Origin: an uncultured Erythrobacter sp.
GTDB lineage: Bacteria > Pseudomonadota > Alphaproteobacteria > Sphingomonadales > Sphingomonadaceae
NCBI GenBank assembly: GCA_947494705.1
Contig: CANLVN010000002.1
Location: forward strand, 620,001 to 684,000
Reading direction: 5' to 3'
DNA length: 64,000 bases
Shown here: piece by piece, positions 62,263-64,000 of the stretch
Numbering within the stretch: the stretch's first letter is position 1
Layout of the letters: every line of letters begins with the position of its first letter
Notes under the pieces: model-generated
What the model saw: the letters and a program-made list of their open reading frames with translations, nothing else
The model's database searches: none
What the model was told of the DNA's origin: nothing
Program-made: the position numbers and the translations under genes

Positions 62263-62541
62263 ATGCGTAAGATCGTTCTTGCTGCTGCAATCGCCACCTC
62301 GGCCCTGGGCCTTGCTGCTTGTGCCGAAACCGCCGACGAAACCTCGGACGTTGATGAAGCAATGGCTGCAGACGCTGAAGCCATCGCCGACGACGCAACC
62401 GCCACTGGCGAAGAAATGGAAGCAGACGCCGAAGCAGCTGCTGCCGAGACCGAAGCTGCCGCTGAAGAAGCTGCTGCCGACACCGAAGCTGCTGCTGAAG
62501 AAGCTGCTGCTGACGCCGAAGCCATGATGGAAGGCGAGTAA
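62263..62541 (+). CDS. Small Ala/Glu-rich lipoprotein with 11-residue repeats
   Basis: 92 residues from ATG 62263, with AAGGA upstream. Signal peptide with lipobox LGLAAC (cysteine about 20). The mature chain is a single acidic, Ala/Glu-rich helix ending in two exact copies of an 11-residue unit (TEAAAEEAAAD, 62449-62481 and 62482-62514). Eleven-residue periodicity suits a long straight coiled coil. Short, abundant lipoproteins of this kind may tether or space the envelope, but no such role is shown. Followed by a good terminator. Confidence 0.8.
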   Translation: MRKIVLAAAIATSALGLAACAETADETSDVDEAMAADAEAIADDATATGEEMEADAEAAAAETEAAAEEAAADTEAAAEEAAADAEAMMEGE

Positions 62542-62582
62542 TCGCACTTCCCATCGCTCCTGCAAGGGAGCGTTGGCAATAG

Positions 62583-62617
62583 AAAAGGCGGTGCCTCGCG
62601 GCGCCGCCTTTTTCTTT
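62583..62617 (+). terminator. Terminator after the small lipoprotein gene
   Basis: Stem GGCGGTGCC/GGCGCCGCC with a 4-base loop, followed by TTTTTCTTT. On the minus strand the sequence CCTTTTCT follows the hairpin, so it may also end the beta-lactamase-like gene. Confidence 0.85.
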
Positions 62618-62688
62618 GTGCTAAGGCCCCGCTCGTAACCGTCAGGTGCCTTTCAGTGTCGTTTAGGGTCGCTTAGAAGGCCGACCGG

Positions 62689-63714
62689 TCAGCCGCCGGT
62701 GCGCGGGGCGCTCGTCCAGTTGCGGTTCTGATTGGCGCGAGCCTGAAACCCGTCATAAAGTGCGCGGGCGATAGCCGCGATGCGCCGCTCTCGATTGAGC
62801 CGGGTGCCCTGACCAGTGACATAGATCGCCACTGCGATCGCGCGTCCATCCGGGCTTTCAATGATGCCGATATCGCTCGATGTGTTGTTGAGCGAGCCGG
62901 TCTTGTGGCTCACACGCGCTTCGTCGGGCATGTGTGCGACGATGCGCCGCTTTCCGGTGACCGTGCGGCTCATCGCTCCGAGCAGCACTCTGCGGCTCTG
63001 GTCCGACAGGAAGTCACCGCGATACAGGCCGGACAGCAACCGCACCATGGCGCGCGGCGTCGCGGCATCGCGCGGGTCGATCCAGTTGGCCGGGTCGTAC
63101 TCGCCGTCATCGCGTACCAGGGTCGCAATATCGCGGTCGATCGAGAAATCGTTGATCCCCTGGCGCCGCATCCACGCGTTGACCTTTTCCGGCCCGCCTA
63201 CCGCTGCGAGCAGGGCATCGGTCGCCGGGTTGCTCGATCGGGTGATCATGATCTCGATCAGGTCGATGGCGGGCATGTAATTGCCCTCGCGTACGGGCGC
63301 TGCGGGCGAGGAAAACTTGGCAGAACGCACCGGGAGGAGCAGCGGAAATTCCGAGGTCAGCGAGTAGCGGCCTTGCTCGACCATTTCGAGATAGGTCGCC
63401 GCGATCGCGATCTTGCTGGTCGATGCCATCGGGAACAGCTGGTCACCGAGGACCGCAACCTGTTCGCCAGTCGCGAGGTCCAGCGCGGCAACGCCGATGC
63501 GGCCCTTGTCACCGTCTGCGAGTTCGGCGATCCGCCGTTCGAAATTGTTCGCATAGATCGCCTCGAAAGTCTCGGGCGCACGCAATTCGGTGCCGAAAGC
63601 GTCGTCGAACCGGGCCTGCAGATCATTGGTCTGGGCGGAAGCGGGGGCAGACAGGGCGGCAGCCATGACCGCGAAAGGAGTGGCGATGCGGGCGAGGAAA
63701 CGAAAATTGCTCAT
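62689..63714 (-). CDS. Class A beta-lactamase-like serine hydrolase
   Basis: 341 residues from ATG 63714. A signal peptide (cleavage after SAPASA, about residue 27), then the nucleophile motif STSK near residue 98 (PMASTSKIAI). SSN stands where class A enzymes have SDN (TRSSNPATDALL), and the KTG motif is in VSHKTGSLNNTS near 270. The omega-loop glutamate is not clearly at the usual spot (near VRDDGEYDPANW). It could be a true beta-lactamase, a variant, or a related peptidase; activity is uncertain. TTG 63732 would add six residues. Confidence 0.75.
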   Translation of the reverse strand: MSNFRFLARIATPFAVMAAALSAPASAQTNDLQARFDDAFGTELRAPETFEAIYANNFERRIAELADGDKGRIGVAALDLATGEQVAVLGDQLFPMASTSKIAIAATYLEMVEQGRYSLTSEFPLLLPVRSAKFSSPAAPVREGNYMPAIDLIEIMITRSSNPATDALLAAVGGPEKVNAWMRRQGINDFSIDRDIATLVRDDGEYDPANWIDPRDAATPRAMVRLLSGLYRGDFLSDQSRRVLLGAMSRTVTGKRRIVAHMPDEARVSHKTGSLNNTSSDIGIIESPDGRAIAVAIYVTGQGTRLNRERRIAAIARALYDGFQARANQNRNWTSAPRTGG

Positions 63715-63978
63715 AAGAGAACGATACTCCAAACTCGCTTAGCGCTGACTTAACACACGTCTAATGCTCGGCGCGATTCGCCGCTGCAAGCGCTCGATCT
63801 GCCGCATGCGGCGAGATGTGTCCGCTTCGCGACCAGAAAGCGTGACCTGCCCTGTTCATCCCGCTCACAGGCGCAGGACTGTAGTTCGTCGAACCATCGC
63901 GCCGACAAGGGCTGAAACCTTGACGGAGGCACGGGCGACAGGACAGATGTCGTCAACGTAAACTTCGGGGACTGCACA

Positions 63979-64000
63979 ATGAAATCCAAGACGGCCAATT
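63979..64000 (+). CDS. Start of an unidentified gene, cut by window edge
   Basis: An ATG at 63979, preceded by GGGG ten bases upstream, opens a frame (MKSKTAN) that runs out of the window. The basic start could begin a signal peptide, but too little is visible to identify the protein. The 264 bases before it, up to the beta-lactamase-like start, hold no gene I can support. Confidence 0.4.

Noticed and set aside
63750..63998. 82-codon minus-strand frame at the right end
   Set aside because: No ribosome site, cysteine- and arginine-rich composition unlike a real protein, and it overlaps the likely start of a plus-strand gene.

Overview
The window is 64 kb of GC-rich alphaproteobacterial chromosome, densely packed and almost entirely coding. 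A sphingomonad, probably Erythrobacteraceae, is the best fit. The reasons are a serine palmitoyltransferase with its own acyl carrier protein, DivK and CtrA regulators, RpoN beside LptB, a DksA without the usual zinc cysteines, gene-transfer-agent (GTA) type genes, DUF4167 after prmC, and a Cdc48-type AAA ATPase. The genus is inference. I see no rRNA, insertion sequence, CRISPR array or integrase.

Left part (1-9.1 kb): the argD tail and argF, Hsp33, a small secreted protein, queC, an MFS transporter and an OmpA-type protein with a 29-proline linker. Then comes a decayed GTA locus on the minus strand. It has an intact small-terminase gene, about 35 codons of large terminase, the C-terminal part of the tail megatron protein, and a DUF2793 gene broken by a frameshift. 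The genes that normally lie between terminase and megatron are gone.

Middle part (9.4-36 kb): a DedA-type membrane protein; the acp-spt-osmC run; an orphan Pycsar-effector-type membrane protein; divK; a chain of overlapping metabolic genes (DUF3572, HAD, RidA, GDPD, GNAT); dksA; a PilZ protein; an orphan solute-binding lipoprotein; and the kynABU operon for tryptophan degradation. These are followed by an unusual tRNA-like element, an HNH nuclease, gluQ, HIG1, cobalamin adenosyltransferase, 3-hydroxyacyl-CoA dehydrogenase, mutS, maeB, a ferritin-like stress protein, trmB, an MscS-family channel and ctrA.

Right part (36-64 kb): rpoN-lptB; a BON-MscS channel; a thioesterase; ppa; hisS; prfA-prmC; DUF4167; lnt; metK; DUF418; a CaiB-type CoA-transferase; and a scoA-lipoprotein-scoB operon with a HAD-like lipoprotein between the two CoA-transferase subunits. 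Then come a possible small RNA, the Cdc48-like ATPase, a third MscS channel, polA, a small lipoprotein with 11-residue repeats, and a class-A beta-lactamase-like hydrolase.

Most genes are housekeeping. The items most worth a second look are the GTA scar, the frameshifted DUF2793 gene, the tRNA-like RNA with no normal anticodon loop, the possible sRNA, and the lipoprotein inside the CoA-transferase operon.
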